A stretch of 64,000 bases of DNA from JAGOBP01 sp046328575. GTDB lineage: Bacteria > Chloroflexota > Anaerolineae > Fen-1058. Numbering within the stretch: position 1 is the first letter of the stretch; the number at the start of each line of letters is the position of its first letter. A model generated the notes under the pieces. That model saw only the letters and a program-made list of their open reading frames with translations. It ran no database searches and was not told the DNA's origin. Positions 1 through 8,796 of the stretch are shown in pieces. The translations under genes were made by a program, and so were the position numbers. The stretch is from contig JAXLWI010000006.1 of the NCBI GenBank assembly GCA_046328575.1, forward strand, positions 37,402 through 101,401, written 5' to 3'.

Positions 1-2318
1 GTGACGATCACGGCATCGCTGGTGCTGGACAATACCGCTTGCAAGCGGCGGCGACCGCCTTCGGCGACCTGGAATAGTCGGGCATTCTCGATCAACACCG
101 CAGCCTGTCCGGCCAGCGTACCTAACACGTCCACTTCTGATTTGCTGAAGTTGTGGACTTCGGAATACCCGAGCCAGACGACGCCGATGGGGTGAGCTTG
201 CCGTCGAACGGGCAGTACGGCAATCGCCCGAATGCCTGGCCCGACCAAGTTCGGATCGAGCATGGCGCGCGATCGGGCGCGGGTGACGTTATCGATCAAG
301 ATCGGCTCTTCACTGGGCGTGGCCAGCAGCGCCAATGACTTATCGAGCGGCGTTAACGACTGCGGGCCATCGTTGGAGATGACGGCATCGGCCGCGCCGG
401 TTTCTGACAGGAGTACCAGGCGGGCGACTTTGGCCGGGCTGGCTTGCATCGCGCCCGCCAGCAGAGGCGGCACGCCGCGTTCCAAATCGAGTGCGGCCGA
501 GACCGTCTGACTGACGCGCAGCAAGAGCGAGAGATCGTCGACGCGATCTTTCAAACTCACGCGCATTTGCTCGAAAGCCCGACCCAATTCGCCGACTTCG
601 TCTTCGCCTTTGATGACGACGGCCTGATCAAGTTTGCCTTGCGCGATCTGGGCAGCTGCTTTCGAGAGTTCTTCGATCGGGCGGGCAATGGCGCGGGTGA
701 CCAGCGCCACCCCGAGGCCGGATAGCACGCCTAAAATCAGCAGCAGGGCCAACATGGGCGTCGAGATTTGCATCGCAAGTTGCAGCACACTGAGCACCGG
801 CAATTCGATCACAACCAGCCAGTTAGTGCCAGCCGCCGGCTGTACAAAGAGTAAGCGCGGTGTGCCATCCGGGAAGCGATCTTCAAAAGCCGCGCCCTTA
901 TCCGGCGTCTGAAGGACTGGCTGCATCTTCGCGTCGAGGCTCCAAACCGACAGAACCCGCTCGATATCGTGATGGACGACAATGCGGCTGTTTTCGTCGA
1001 CCAAATAACCAGTGCCTGAGCCGAGGGTGTTCTGCAGCCCTTCGCGCAACCGGACGATGATGGGATTGACTTGTAAGCGCGTGCGACCCAAGAGCGCACC
1101 TTGCGCTTCACCGTTGGGCGAATCACTGACCGGAGCGACAAACGAAATCAAGCTTTGCTGATTCAACGCAAAGACAAAGGTTTGTTGCGGCGCGCTGGTT
1201 TGGAGCGTGCGTGAAATCAACGTGCGTTCATCGGTTGTGAGATCGACTTTTTCGTTGGGTGGGTAGGCATCAATCAAACGGCCATTAGCATCGAACAGCA
1301 ACAGTTGATCGAAGAATGGGCCGGTGCGGAGCGCGCTCAACAACCGGGCCTGCCGAATTTCGACATTGGGTGAGCGCAGCTGCTCGTCGAGTGCAAATTC
1401 GCCGATGAGCCCTTGTCCAGTATGGAAGAACGACGGCACTTCGCGCGCGGCTGAGAGCGCGTCGCGTGACATCTGCGCATAGGCTTGACGTTTCGCTTCG
1501 CCCAACGCACTGGCGCTTACCGCATACAACAACACGATGATGAGGACGAAAACAAATGTCGCAAAGGCCCAGACCATGCGACTGGTCAACGTGCGCGCCC
1601 ACGGTGCTGCGGTGGGTTCAGCGCGCCGTTGAACAAGCTGGGGCTGCCAAAGATTGACGCCTTCGGTGATAATGCCGCCGATCAGCCCTTCGGTAATGGT
1701 GGGGAACAGACCAGCCAGAAACAACGGCCAGGCATAGTTCAAGGCGGTCAGCGCATCGCCGGGCGTGTAGAAGTAAAACGAGGGCAGCATGATGGGCCAG
1801 GATATTAGCGCGGCCAGCGGCGAAGCAATGATCGGATGGCGCAATGCAGCGGACACGCGGCCACGATAGTTCTGCCGCATCAACCACGCGGCGATCAGCC
1901 CAAACGCGATGACTTCGAAGCGCTGGGTAAGTTCGCCGCTCTGAAAACCTGCTTGCAGGAAGCCACTCAGTGTACTCAACGCAAGCGCGGGGCCGATGCC
2001 CAACCAATTAGCGGCCAACAAGACGGGCACAGCACTCAACAACGGCGTTAGTGGAACGGAAGCCTCTTGCGGCCGATTGGGTACCGGTTGATAAGTTGGG
2101 GCTGAGAATCGCCACAACAACATATTGCTCAGCACGATGGTCGCTAGTGCCAGACCAGCAAACAACCACCATTGGCGGCGATTCAAAGTTAGAAATGACC
2201 GGCGATACTTGAACAGAGCCATCCCGACCAGAATCAAATACAAGGCCAGGACAATCAAGCCTTCGGGACGAACGGGGAGTTGAATTGACCAGTTAAGCTG
2301 CCCAACAAGTTGCGGCAT
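1..2318 (-). CDS. Membrane sensor protein with extracytoplasmic sensor region, HAMP, GAF and start of a PAS domain (3' end outside window)
   Basis: An open frame of 772 codons runs from an ATG at 2318 to the left edge with no stop, so the output domain is not visible. The first ~270 residues are strongly hydrophobic, with several predicted membrane helices. A soluble sensor-like stretch follows at about residues 290-500 and resembles a Cache domain (by eye only). After another helix there is a HAMP-like segment (IARPIEELSKAAAQIAQGK) near residue 540, then a GAF-like domain (about 590-740, with VLPVRRQ and AAVLIENARLF), then LQAVLSSTSDAVIV, a typical PAS opening. The ATG is preceded by GGAG at good spacing. 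The architecture suits a sensor kinase, diguanylate cyclase or PP2C-type regulator. Which of these it is cannot be decided here. It is divergent from the NuoN-like operon. Confidence 0.8.
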   Translation of the reverse strand, partial: MPQLVGQLNWSIQLPVRPEGLIVLALYLILVGMALFKYRRSFLTLNRRQWWLFAGLALATIVLSNMLLWRFSAPTYQPVPNRPQEASVPLTPLLSAVPVLLAANWLGIGPALALSTLSGFLQAGFQSGELTQRFEVIAFGLIAAWLMRQNYRGRVSAALRHPIIASPLAALISWPIMLPSFYFYTPGDALTALNYAWPLFLAGLFPTITEGLIGGIITEGVNLWQPQLVQRRAEPTAAPWARTLTSRMVWAFATFVFVLIIVLLYAVSASALGEAKRQAYAQMSRDALSAAREVPSFFHTGQGLIGEFALDEQLRSPNVEIRQARLLSALRTGPFFDQLLLFDANGRLIDAYPPNEKVDLTTDERTLISRTLQTSAPQQTFVFALNQQSLISFVAPVSDSPNGEAQGALLGRTRLQVNPIIVRLREGLQNTLGSGTGYLVDENSRIVVHHDIERVLSVWSLDAKMQPVLQTPDKGAAFEDRFPDGTPRLLFVQPAAGTNWLVVIELPVLSVLQLAMQISTPMLALLLILGVLSGLGVALVTRAIARPIEELSKAAAQIAQGKLDQAVVIKGEDEVGELGRAFEQMRVSLKDRVDDLSLLLRVSQTVSAALDLERGVPPLLAGAMQASPAKVARLVLLSETGAADAVISNDGPQSLTPLDKSLALLATPSEEPILIDNVTRARSRAMLDPNLVGPGIRAIAVLPVRRQAHPIGVVWLGYSEVHNFSKSEVDVLGTLAGQAAVLIENARLFQVAEGGRRRLQAVLSSTSDAVIV

Positions 2319-2361
2319 AAGAGCTCCACATCATATTCGTACCAATCATATAATGTCATGT

Positions 2362-2392
2362 ATTATAGCATCAAGACTGCAAAAAAGCGCAA
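2362..2392 (-). promoter_or_regulatory. Possible sigma-70-type promoter of the sensor gene
   Basis: On the minus strand a perfect TATAAT (plus-strand 2362-2367) lies about 45 bases before the sensor gene's ATG. A weak TTGCGC (2387-2392) sits 19 bases upstream of it. A second TATAAT on the plus strand at 2349-2354 could serve the divergent operon. This is motif evidence only. Confidence 0.35.
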
Positions 2393-2543
2393 TTCTACCG
2401 CGCCAGTCTGCAAATTTTGGGCGGTGTGCGCCGCCTGACAGGACTGTGCTCGCGGCCTCATTGCCAATGAGTTCTTGCGTGAAACGAATGGGCAGGTTAC
2501 AATACCGCCGCTCTCCAGCCTGACTTCAGACATTGCCAGAATC

Positions 2544-4172
2544 ATGATTCTCCCACCCATCATTCCCGTCATCCTGCTTATCCTGGGTGCATTGGCGGTC
2601 GCAGCCAGCGATTTGGCTCGGTTGCGCCGACCCAGTTTGGTGATGATCGTAACCGCGATCGGTGCACTGCTAGTGATGTTCACTTTACGCAGCGATACGC
2701 CGCTGACCCAAATCATCTCGGCGTGGCAGCCCGTGTCGGTGTTCACCGTACCGATCAGCTTTCGCGTCGATCGAACGGCGTGGATCTTGGGGCTGGGCTT
2801 CATCGTGGCGGGGTTGAGTGCCGCCTTTACGTGGGCAGCCTATCCTGGCCGCGATCGGCCGGGACCCCGTGCTGTCTCGCTGTTGCTGCTCGCTACGGCG
2901 ATTGCCAGTGTGTTCGCCAGTAATCTATTGACGTTAGCTCTAACGTGGGGCCTGTTCGACCTGGTGTTTGTCGCTGCCGTGCTGTTAAGGAGTGGGCCAC
3001 AGTTAGGCCGCCGGGCTGCGACGGCCATCGTACTCAATGCCACTTCAACCGTGTGTGTATGGATTGCAACCTTGTTGATCGAGAACGCGCACGATAGTCT
3101 GTATTGGCATCTGATCGATCTTGCGGCTGGCCCGGCTGGTTGGCTGGCGGCCGCGGCTGTGCTGCGTTTAGGGGTGTATCCGTTACATCAGTGGCTGCCG
3201 ATCGAGTTGGAGCAGGGGCCCGATCGCGCTGCGTTGCTGTTCAGCATTCCGCCTGCGGTTGGACTGGCATTATGGGCACGACTAGCGCTGACGCAGAATT
3301 TGCCGCCGACGTCGATTGTGCCGCAGTTGGCTATCATCAGCGCGATGGTGGGGGGTGTACTGGCGTGGCAGAGCAGTCCGGCCCCGCGCAGTTGGTCTTA
3401 CATTGCGTTAAGCCTGGCGAGTCTGGCAGTAGTACAGGTGGGCAGTGTCGGCGCACAAGGCCCATCGGGTATGCTGACGGTCGCCGCGTTGAACTTCTTG
3501 TTTATGGTCGTCAGTTTGTTTATCGCGCGATCGTTTACGTGGCGCGCGCCGTGGTGGTCAGCGAGCGCGATCGTGGCCGGCTTATCGATTGCGGGCGTAC
3601 CCGGCACGCTGGGCTTTATCGTGAGACAGCAGACGCTGGTGGGGCTGACGCAGTCGAACAACTGGCTGTGGCTGGTGGGCTGTGTGTTGGCCGAAACGTT
3701 GTTGATCGCCGCCGTTCTCCGCACGGGTTTCACGCCACAAGATGCCGCACCGCCCACTGGCGTGTTGCGTCGAATCAGTTTTGGCTTGGGCCTCGCAACC
3801 TCCGCGCTGCCATTGATTGCGCTGCCGTTGGTGGCTGGCTGGCTGCCGTTGGTGCCTTCGTTGTCGACTCTGTTTGGCCGGATGACAGGGATCAGTTGGC
3901 TGGCCTGGCTCGCGCCGATTGTGCTGGGTGTGCTATTGGCCTGGCGCGCACCGCGCTTGGCCGCATCGGCGCCCGAAACAGCCGGCAGCACGCCGATCTG
4001 GGTGAGTGTTCTACGGCTCGATTGGTTGAATGCGGCGTTATCGTTTTTGATGCAGCGACTGACGACTGTCTTGCGTGGATTGGCCAGCGTCATTGAAGGC
4101 GAAGGCGGCCTAATCTGGGCGATTATCATTATCATTGTGGGGCTGGTTCTCAACACCGGCGTATTCAAATAG
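2544..4172 (+). CDS. NuoN/NuoM/MrpD-like proton-antiporter family membrane subunit, lacking the usual channel residues
   Basis: This is a polytopic membrane protein of 542 residues. I chose the ATG at 2544 rather than an upstream TTG at 2475, because the extra 23 residues are polar and the protein proper starts with a hydrophobic helix. The segment LRLGVYPLHQWLP (around residue 208) matches the signature of the antiporter-like subunits of complex I and Mrp antiporters. In those families the position before PLHxWLP carries a conserved Lys and helix 5 carries a conserved Glu after Trp. Here they read Arg208 and Gly136 (ALTWGLFDLV). It is the first gene of a tight three-gene operon with two further NuoK- and NuoN-like genes and no NADH- or quinone-binding subunits. 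I infer a degenerate or divergent ion-translocating membrane module; the substrate is unknown. Confidence 0.72.
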   Translation: MILPPIIPVILLILGALAVAASDLARLRRPSLVMIVTAIGALLVMFTLRSDTPLTQIISAWQPVSVFTVPISFRVDRTAWILGLGFIVAGLSAAFTWAAYPGRDRPGPRAVSLLLLATAIASVFASNLLTLALTWGLFDLVFVAAVLLRSGPQLGRRAATAIVLNATSTVCVWIATLLIENAHDSLYWHLIDLAAGPAGWLAAAAVLRLGVYPLHQWLPIELEQGPDRAALLFSIPPAVGLALWARLALTQNLPPTSIVPQLAIISAMVGGVLAWQSSPAPRSWSYIALSLASLAVVQVGSVGAQGPSGMLTVAALNFLFMVVSLFIARSFTWRAPWWSASAIVAGLSIAGVPGTLGFIVRQQTLVGLTQSNNWLWLVGCVLAETLLIAAVLRTGFTPQDAAPPTGVLRRISFGLGLATSALPLIALPLVAGWLPLVPSLSTLFGRMTGISWLAWLAPIVLGVLLAWRAPRLAASAPETAGSTPIWVSVLRLDWLNAALSFLMQRLTTVLRGLASVIEGEGGLIWAIIIIIVGLVLNTGVFK

Positions 4173-4187
4173 GGTTCCGACATTATC

Positions 4188-4865
4188 ATGTCTGATGTAT
4201 TGAAGACACTTTCATCGATTCCTGGCTTTGCGGTGCTGATCGGCTTGTTGATCGCAGCCGGGTTGCTGGTCGTGTTGGTCAACTGGCGCTTGTTGATTTT
4301 TGCGCTGGGCGCTCACTATTTGTTGATCGGTTTGATGTTGACGCGCGCCGTGCCGATCGAGTTGGCGGCGGTTAAAGCGCTGGTCGGCGTAATGATTTGT
4401 CCGGTGCTCTTCATCACGGCACGCCGCGTGCGCTGGGGACAGATCGATGAAGAGGAGGGCGACAGCGAACCGCCCAGACGCCGATCGATTATCGGTTGGC
4501 TGATCAGCCCCGGCTTGCCGCTGCGATTGCTGGCTGCATCACTCACGGCCGTGCTGGCAGTGAGCCTCGCACAGCGTAATCCCTTGTCCATCGTCGGCGA
4601 TCCATCATTGTCGCGCGATTTGACCGTGGCGACCTTCGGTTTGTTATTGCTGGGTTTACTCAACGTTGTGTTGAACGAGAATCCGCTCAAAGCCGGGCTG
4701 GGCTTGTTGAGTCTGTTAGCGGGCTTTGAAATGTTTTACACGGTGGTCGATCCGACGTTGACGATTGTGGGTCTGCTCGGCCTGACTAATTTGATCATCG
4801 CGCTGGCGATCTCGTATTTGACGACAGCCTGGGCCACGCATCCGCCGCGTGAGGTGCAGCCGTGA
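4188..4865 (+). CDS. NuoK/MnhC-like small membrane subunit
   Basis: This 225-residue protein has about six hydrophobic helices and an acidic/basic cytoplasmic loop at about residues 85-105 (EEEGDSEPPRRR). The C-terminal third (LNVVLNENPLKAGLGLLSL followed by two helices) resembles NuoK and MnhC, three-helix subunits that pair with antiporter-like subunits. The N-terminal half is not recognisable. It lies 15 bases after the upstream antiporter-like gene. Its TGA stop overlaps the next gene's ATG by one base (TGATG), so translational coupling is likely. The family assignment is by pattern only. Confidence 0.6.
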   Translation: MSDVLKTLSSIPGFAVLIGLLIAAGLLVVLVNWRLLIFALGAHYLLIGLMLTRAVPIELAAVKALVGVMICPVLFITARRVRWGQIDEEEGDSEPPRRRSIIGWLISPGLPLRLLAASLTAVLAVSLAQRNPLSIVGDPSLSRDLTVATFGLLLLGLLNVVLNENPLKAGLGLLSLLAGFEMFYTVVDPTLTIVGLLGLTNLIIALAISYLTTAWATHPPREVQP

Positions 4866-6259
4866 TGAACTCGCCGCTGCCGCTGATCGCGTTGCCGTTG
4901 ATCGCCGCCATCGTGACCTTTCCGTTGCGCCGCGCGACGACGTTGAGCGCGTTGATCGCGGCGGGTTTGCCGACGTTGGCAGCCGTGCTTGCGCTGACGA
5001 ATGATCTCAGTGCGCCATTTTCGTTTTTGGGGCGCGATCTGGTCTTAACTACTGGCGATCGGTTTGCCATTATTTATCTGTATCTGTGTGCGGCGGCGAC
5101 CTTTATGGGCGTGTGGCGCACTTCGCCGAACTGGACCTACTATCCAGTGGCGCTGGCTTCATTGGCGGCGGTCGCCATCGCGTTAGGCATGCGGCCCGTG
5201 ACGGTGGCCATCATTGGCGGGCGGCCGTTCGATCCGTTCCACTATGCTGTGTTGTTTTTGACGATGGCGGCGATGCTAGCGATCTTCCCCTTGCAGGGTG
5301 GTCAGCCCGGCGTGGCGGGTGGCACTGTGCGCTACATGGCACTGATGGTGATCGCGCTGCCAGCTTTCCTGGCTGCGGCGTGGCTGCTCGATCAGTATTC
5401 GCAAAGCCCAGACGCGGTCAATCTGGCGCAGGCGGCGCTGGCGTTGATATTGTTTGGCTTTGCTTTGTGGCTGGGCGTTGTGCCGTTCCATTCGTGGCTA
5501 CCCGGCATTTCGAGTGAATCACCGCCGTTGTCCAGCGCCTTCGTACTCGGCATTGTGAATGTCGGGGCCTGGTTCCTGATGCTGGACATGTTTCATGAGC
5601 TGCGTGTGTTTCAGGATAGCACCATTGTCTTCGGGTTGCTGCGGATCGCGGGGATCATCACGGCCGTGATCGGTGGTGGACTGGCGCTGGCTCAACGCGA
5701 TTTTGGCCGCTTGATGGGCTATGCCGTATTAGCCGATGTTGGGGTCGCACTGGTCGCGTTAGGCACGGGGACATCGTCGGGGCTGAGTGCGGCGTTGATC
5801 GTCGTGGTGGTGCGCACGTTCGGACTCGGCTTGATGTCGATGGGGTTGGCCGTGGCGCGGCAGAGACTCCCGGACGATCGTTTCTCGACGTTGACCAGTC
5901 TGGCGTGGCGCATGCCGTGGGCCACCGTGGCATTGATCGTGGGCGGTTTCTCGCTAGCGGGCGTGCCGCCGTTTGCGGGCTTTGCAGGTCGCTGGGCGGC
6001 CTTGCAGCAAGTGACCCACAATGATTTTGCGACGGCGATTGCGTTGCTCAGCAGCACGATCGGGGTGGCGACGGGGACGCTGCGCGGCCTACAGGCGGTG
6101 CTACAGCCGCTCGATCCAACGGAAACCACGCCCGCGCGCGAATCGCGTTTGACGAACGGTTTGTTGCTAGCCGCGTTGATCGTGTGTTTGGTGCTGGGTC
6201 TCTTCCCCGATTTGATCGCGCCTGCGATTCGGCAGATGGTGGCGGCGTATAGCGGGTAG
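4865..6259 (+). CDS. Second NuoN/NuoM-like membrane subunit
   Basis: This protein of about 464 residues has 12 or more hydrophobic segments. The motif VVPFHSWLPGISSESPP is a clear antiporter-subunit (Proton_antipo_M family) signature, and SLAGVPPFAGFAGRWAA matches the later conserved loop. In canonical NuoN a Lys precedes the first motif and another follows GF(V/A)GK. Here they are Trp (ALWLGVV) and Arg (GRW). No conserved Glu is evident in the helix-5 region. A GTG one codon upstream (4862) is an equally possible start. It is the last gene of the three-gene operon, and the gene after it is convergent. Together with the first gene it gives two antiporter-like subunits plus one NuoK-like partner. 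Confidence 0.7.
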   Translation: MNSPLPLIALPLIAAIVTFPLRRATTLSALIAAGLPTLAAVLALTNDLSAPFSFLGRDLVLTTGDRFAIIYLYLCAAATFMGVWRTSPNWTYYPVALASLAAVAIALGMRPVTVAIIGGRPFDPFHYAVLFLTMAAMLAIFPLQGGQPGVAGGTVRYMALMVIALPAFLAAAWLLDQYSQSPDAVNLAQAALALILFGFALWLGVVPFHSWLPGISSESPPLSSAFVLGIVNVGAWFLMLDMFHELRVFQDSTIVFGLLRIAGIITAVIGGGLALAQRDFGRLMGYAVLADVGVALVALGTGTSSGLSAALIVVVVRTFGLGLMSMGLAVARQRLPDDRFSTLTSLAWRMPWATVALIVGGFSLAGVPPFAGFAGRWAALQQVTHNDFATAIALLSSTIGVATGTLRGLQAVLQPLDPTETTPARESRLTNGLLLAALIVCLVLGLFPDLIAPAIRQMVAAYSG

Positions 6260-6269
6260 TACGCACTGC

Positions 6270-7490
6270 TCAATGAATTGCCTTGTGCTTAAGGCAGTTC
6301 TCCAATTGCGGAACGATGTGACGCCAGTCGTACTGCTCCGCAAATGAGCGGCCTACTTGACCCAACGCTTGACCTCGCTCCGGGTGTTGCATCAAGGCCA
6401 CGACGGCGTCTGCGAACGTTGTCGCTTCATCGGCTAACATCAATTCGCGGTCCGCTGTCACCGGAAAGCCTTCCACGCCTAACGTCGTGCTGACGCACGG
6501 CGCTTGCAGCGCCAGTGCCTCCAATAACTTGAAGCGTGTGCCGCCACCCATCCTCAGGGGAATCACGTAGACGCTGGCGCCCGTAATGTAAGGTCGCGTA
6601 TCGTCAACGCCGCCCGTGATCGTGATCGACGGGTGGGCGCGCAAGACATCCAGTCGCGCGTGCGGCCGCTGACCGACAATGACGAACTTCGCATCAGGCA
6701 CGCGCGCCGTGATCAGTGGCAGCACCTCTTGCGCGAACCACAAGACCGCATCTACGTTGGGGCGAAAATCCATCGTGCCGGTAAAGACCAACGCGTGCGG
6801 CGGCAGAACAAGCGGCATTACTTGTGATCGATCGTATAAGCGCGTGTCGATGCCATTGGGGATCACGTCGATGCGCAAGTCTCGATCAAGGTCGCGCAAT
6901 GCTTCGGCGTCAGCGTCGGAGACGGCTACCACCCGATCGGCGATCTGCGCGATGCGGCGCTCGAAACGGCGGAGTTTCCACGCTTGAATCGAGGAGTAGA
7001 TTGCGCCAGGTGTCCAACCGCGTGTCGAGCGCTCCGTCTGAGCGATGCGGTGCTGTAAGAGATATTCGGCGTTGTGATCGTCAAACACAATCGTACTTTT
7101 TTGGTCAGTCTTGCGCCGGGGCAACAGCAAGCCATACCGTGCCAGCTCAATGCCTTCGATCTCGATCGCATCATATTGGCCATCACTCAGCCACATGTCA
7201 AGTTGGCGTGCGAAGTCCGGCGACCACAAGCGCAATCCCATATCCGGCCACGGTGAAGTGAGTGTATCGAAGGCGCGGCGCTGCAACGAGCGCTGTGGCA
7301 CAGGCATCACCGCGATGCGGCGGCACAACCGATCGAGCGGCGTAGGCGACGGAACTTCCGCCGACGTGTGAAAGCTCAACAGATCGACCGTGTGTCGTTC
7401 GGCCAGGCCCGCGATCAAATTGTAATTGCGCAGCGTAGTGCCTTTGTGCGGCGGATACGGGAACTGCGGCGTTAAGAAGAGCAAGCGCAT
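6270..7490 (-). CDS. Family 4 glycosyltransferase
   Basis: This 406-residue protein has a GT-B fold pattern. The N-terminal domain opens MRLLFLTPQFPYPPHKG, the usual start of sugar transferases linked to exopolysaccharide loci (Stp1-like). The C-terminal domain has FTGTMDFRPNVDAVLWF, VIVGQRP and IPLRMGGGTRFKLLEALA, with the Glu-containing nucleotide-sugar binding loop. It probably transfers a sugar from a nucleotide donor to a cell-surface glycan or lipid acceptor on the cytoplasmic face. The ATG at 7490 lies 6 bases after the stop of the next glycosyltransferase gene on the same strand, so the two form an operon. Donor and acceptor cannot be read from sequence. Confidence 0.85.
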   Translation of the reverse strand: MRLLFLTPQFPYPPHKGTTLRNYNLIAGLAERHTVDLLSFHTSAEVPSPTPLDRLCRRIAVMPVPQRSLQRRAFDTLTSPWPDMGLRLWSPDFARQLDMWLSDGQYDAIEIEGIELARYGLLLPRRKTDQKSTIVFDDHNAEYLLQHRIAQTERSTRGWTPGAIYSSIQAWKLRRFERRIAQIADRVVAVSDADAEALRDLDRDLRIDVIPNGIDTRLYDRSQVMPLVLPPHALVFTGTMDFRPNVDAVLWFAQEVLPLITARVPDAKFVIVGQRPHARLDVLRAHPSITITGGVDDTRPYITGASVYVIPLRMGGGTRFKLLEALALQAPCVSTTLGVEGFPVTADRELMLADEATTFADAVVALMQHPERGQALGQVGRSFAEQYDWRHIVPQLENCLKHKAIH

Positions 7491-7496
7491 GATCAG

Positions 7497-8636
7497 CTAA
7501 ATCAAGTCCGTGAAGGGTGTAGGGTGCTGAATGCCGAGTACGCGATGATAAACGGCCAACGTTTCGCGGGCGCAGCGTTCCCACGAAAAGTCGGTGACGC
7601 GGCGAAAGCCTTTGCTGCGCAACTCAGCGCGGAGTGGCTCATCGTAAAGGGCGCGCTGCAAGGAGTTAGCCAGTTCCGTATAATCGTCGGGATCGACGAT
7701 AAGCGATGCTCCGCCCGCAATTTCCGGCAGCGAGCCGCGATCGCTGATGATGGTCGGCACGCCGCACGCCATCGCTTCCAGCACGGTCAGGCCAAAGCCT
7801 TCATAGTGTGACGGCAGCGCGAAGACGGTGGCCGCGTTATACAACGCCACCAGATCGGACTCGGCGGGTGAATCGATCCAGCGGACGCGATCCGACAGGC
7901 ATAGTTGATCAATCAACGCACGCGTCTCGTCGAACAACCACCCGCGCGATCCGGCCAGCAACAACGGCGGACTCTGCCGTTCTCGATCGATCAGCTGGCG
8001 ATATGCGTGCAGCAGTCCGGCTACATTCTTGCGCGGTTCCAGCGTGCCTGTAAACAAGAGGTATTTTTCAGGCAATTGCAACCGCGCGCGGGCTTCGCTC
8101 AGCGCCGCCGGTTCGATCGGGCGGTAGACGCGGCTCGGCGCTAACCATACCACGGTTATTTTGTCGTCGGGTACGTTCAGCCACTTGATGAGATCGAGCC
8201 GCGTGGCGTGCGAATCGGCCAAAATATGATCGGCTACGGTCACGGCTCGCTCGATCTGATTGTCATAATAACGGCGGCTTTCAGCTGTCAGGAACTCTGG
8301 AAAGTAAAAGAAGTTAAGGTCGTGCACGGTGATGACGCGGCGATGATGTCCCCGAAACGGCGGGATAAAATCGGGGCTGTGCAGCAGATCGATCGAGCGG
8401 GCTGCAAGTTCGATCGGAAACGCTAACTGCTCCAAGCGATGGTGGCTCGGCGTCCACGCGCTGACTAATCGCGCCGACGGATGATGTGGCGGTGTGCGAT
8501 CCTTTCGATTGTGGATGATGGTGTAAGTGTGTTCAGGATCGAGGGCTGGCAGGCGCTCGGCCAAGTGCACGATGTACTGTCCGATGCCGCTATACCGTCG
8601 ATAGTAAGCCAGCCGCGCATCCAAAGCGATGTTCAT
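7497..8636 (-). CDS. Family 4 glycosyltransferase, mannosyltransferase-like
   Basis: This protein has 379 residues from an ATG at 8636. An ATG six codons further upstream gives an atypical MHYNCG prefix, whereas MNIALDARLAYYRRYSGIG is the standard family opening. C-terminal hallmarks are FTGTLEPRKNVAGLLHAY and the EX7E motif in EGFGLTVLEAMACGVPTI, followed by SDRGSLPEIAGGA. This is the common bacterial GT4 pattern of mannosyl- and rhamnosyltransferases. It is the first gene of a two-gene glycosyltransferase operon. The 160 bases upstream, shared with the divergent coiled-coil gene, carry dispersed short repeats and a promoter. Confidence 0.87.
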   Translation of the reverse strand: MNIALDARLAYYRRYSGIGQYIVHLAERLPALDPEHTYTIIHNRKDRTPPHHPSARLVSAWTPSHHRLEQLAFPIELAARSIDLLHSPDFIPPFRGHHRRVITVHDLNFFYFPEFLTAESRRYYDNQIERAVTVADHILADSHATRLDLIKWLNVPDDKITVVWLAPSRVYRPIEPAALSEARARLQLPEKYLLFTGTLEPRKNVAGLLHAYRQLIDRERQSPPLLLAGSRGWLFDETRALIDQLCLSDRVRWIDSPAESDLVALYNAATVFALPSHYEGFGLTVLEAMACGVPTIISDRGSLPEIAGGASLIVDPDDYTELANSLQRALYDEPLRAELRSKGFRRVTDFSWERCARETLAVYHRVLGIQHPTPFTDLI

Positions 8637-8640
8637 GCCG

Positions 8641-8672
8641 CAATTGTAATGCATAATTCACAATGCACAATG
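8641..8672. repeat. Short dispersed-type repeat rich in AATTCACAATGCACAATG
   Basis: A run of near-repeats (AATGCATAATTCACAATG and CACAATGC) sits directly upstream of the glycosyltransferase gene. A related AATTGTGCATT-type sequence occurs between minC and minD (20817-20890), on the opposite strand in part. These look like copies of one dispersed intergenic repeat family rather than gene-specific operators. Confidence 0.5.
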
Positions 8673-8713
8673 CTTACGGCTCACTTTTCGCCTTCGTCAG
8701 CCATCCTCAGTCA

Positions 8714-8743
8714 TTGTTAATTGCTCCTTGTTCATTGTATAAT
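8714..8743 (+). promoter_or_regulatory. Probable promoter of the coiled-coil/selB operon
   Basis: TTGTTA at 8714-8719 is followed after 18 bases by a perfect TATAAT at 8738-8743. The expected transcription start near 8750 leaves a leader of about 47 bases containing the GGGGAGGG ribosome binding site of the gene at 8797. Confidence 0.55.
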
Positions 8744-8796
8744 CCCGCCATCTTAAGTGTGTCGCCGATTGGGCGCGGGTGGAACGGGGAGGGTGT

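Noticed and set aside
3104..4096. 330-residue frame on the plus strand within the NuoN-like gene
   Set aside because: Overlaps a clear membrane protein in another frame; its composition (many Arg, Cys, Gly) is that of a shadow frame.
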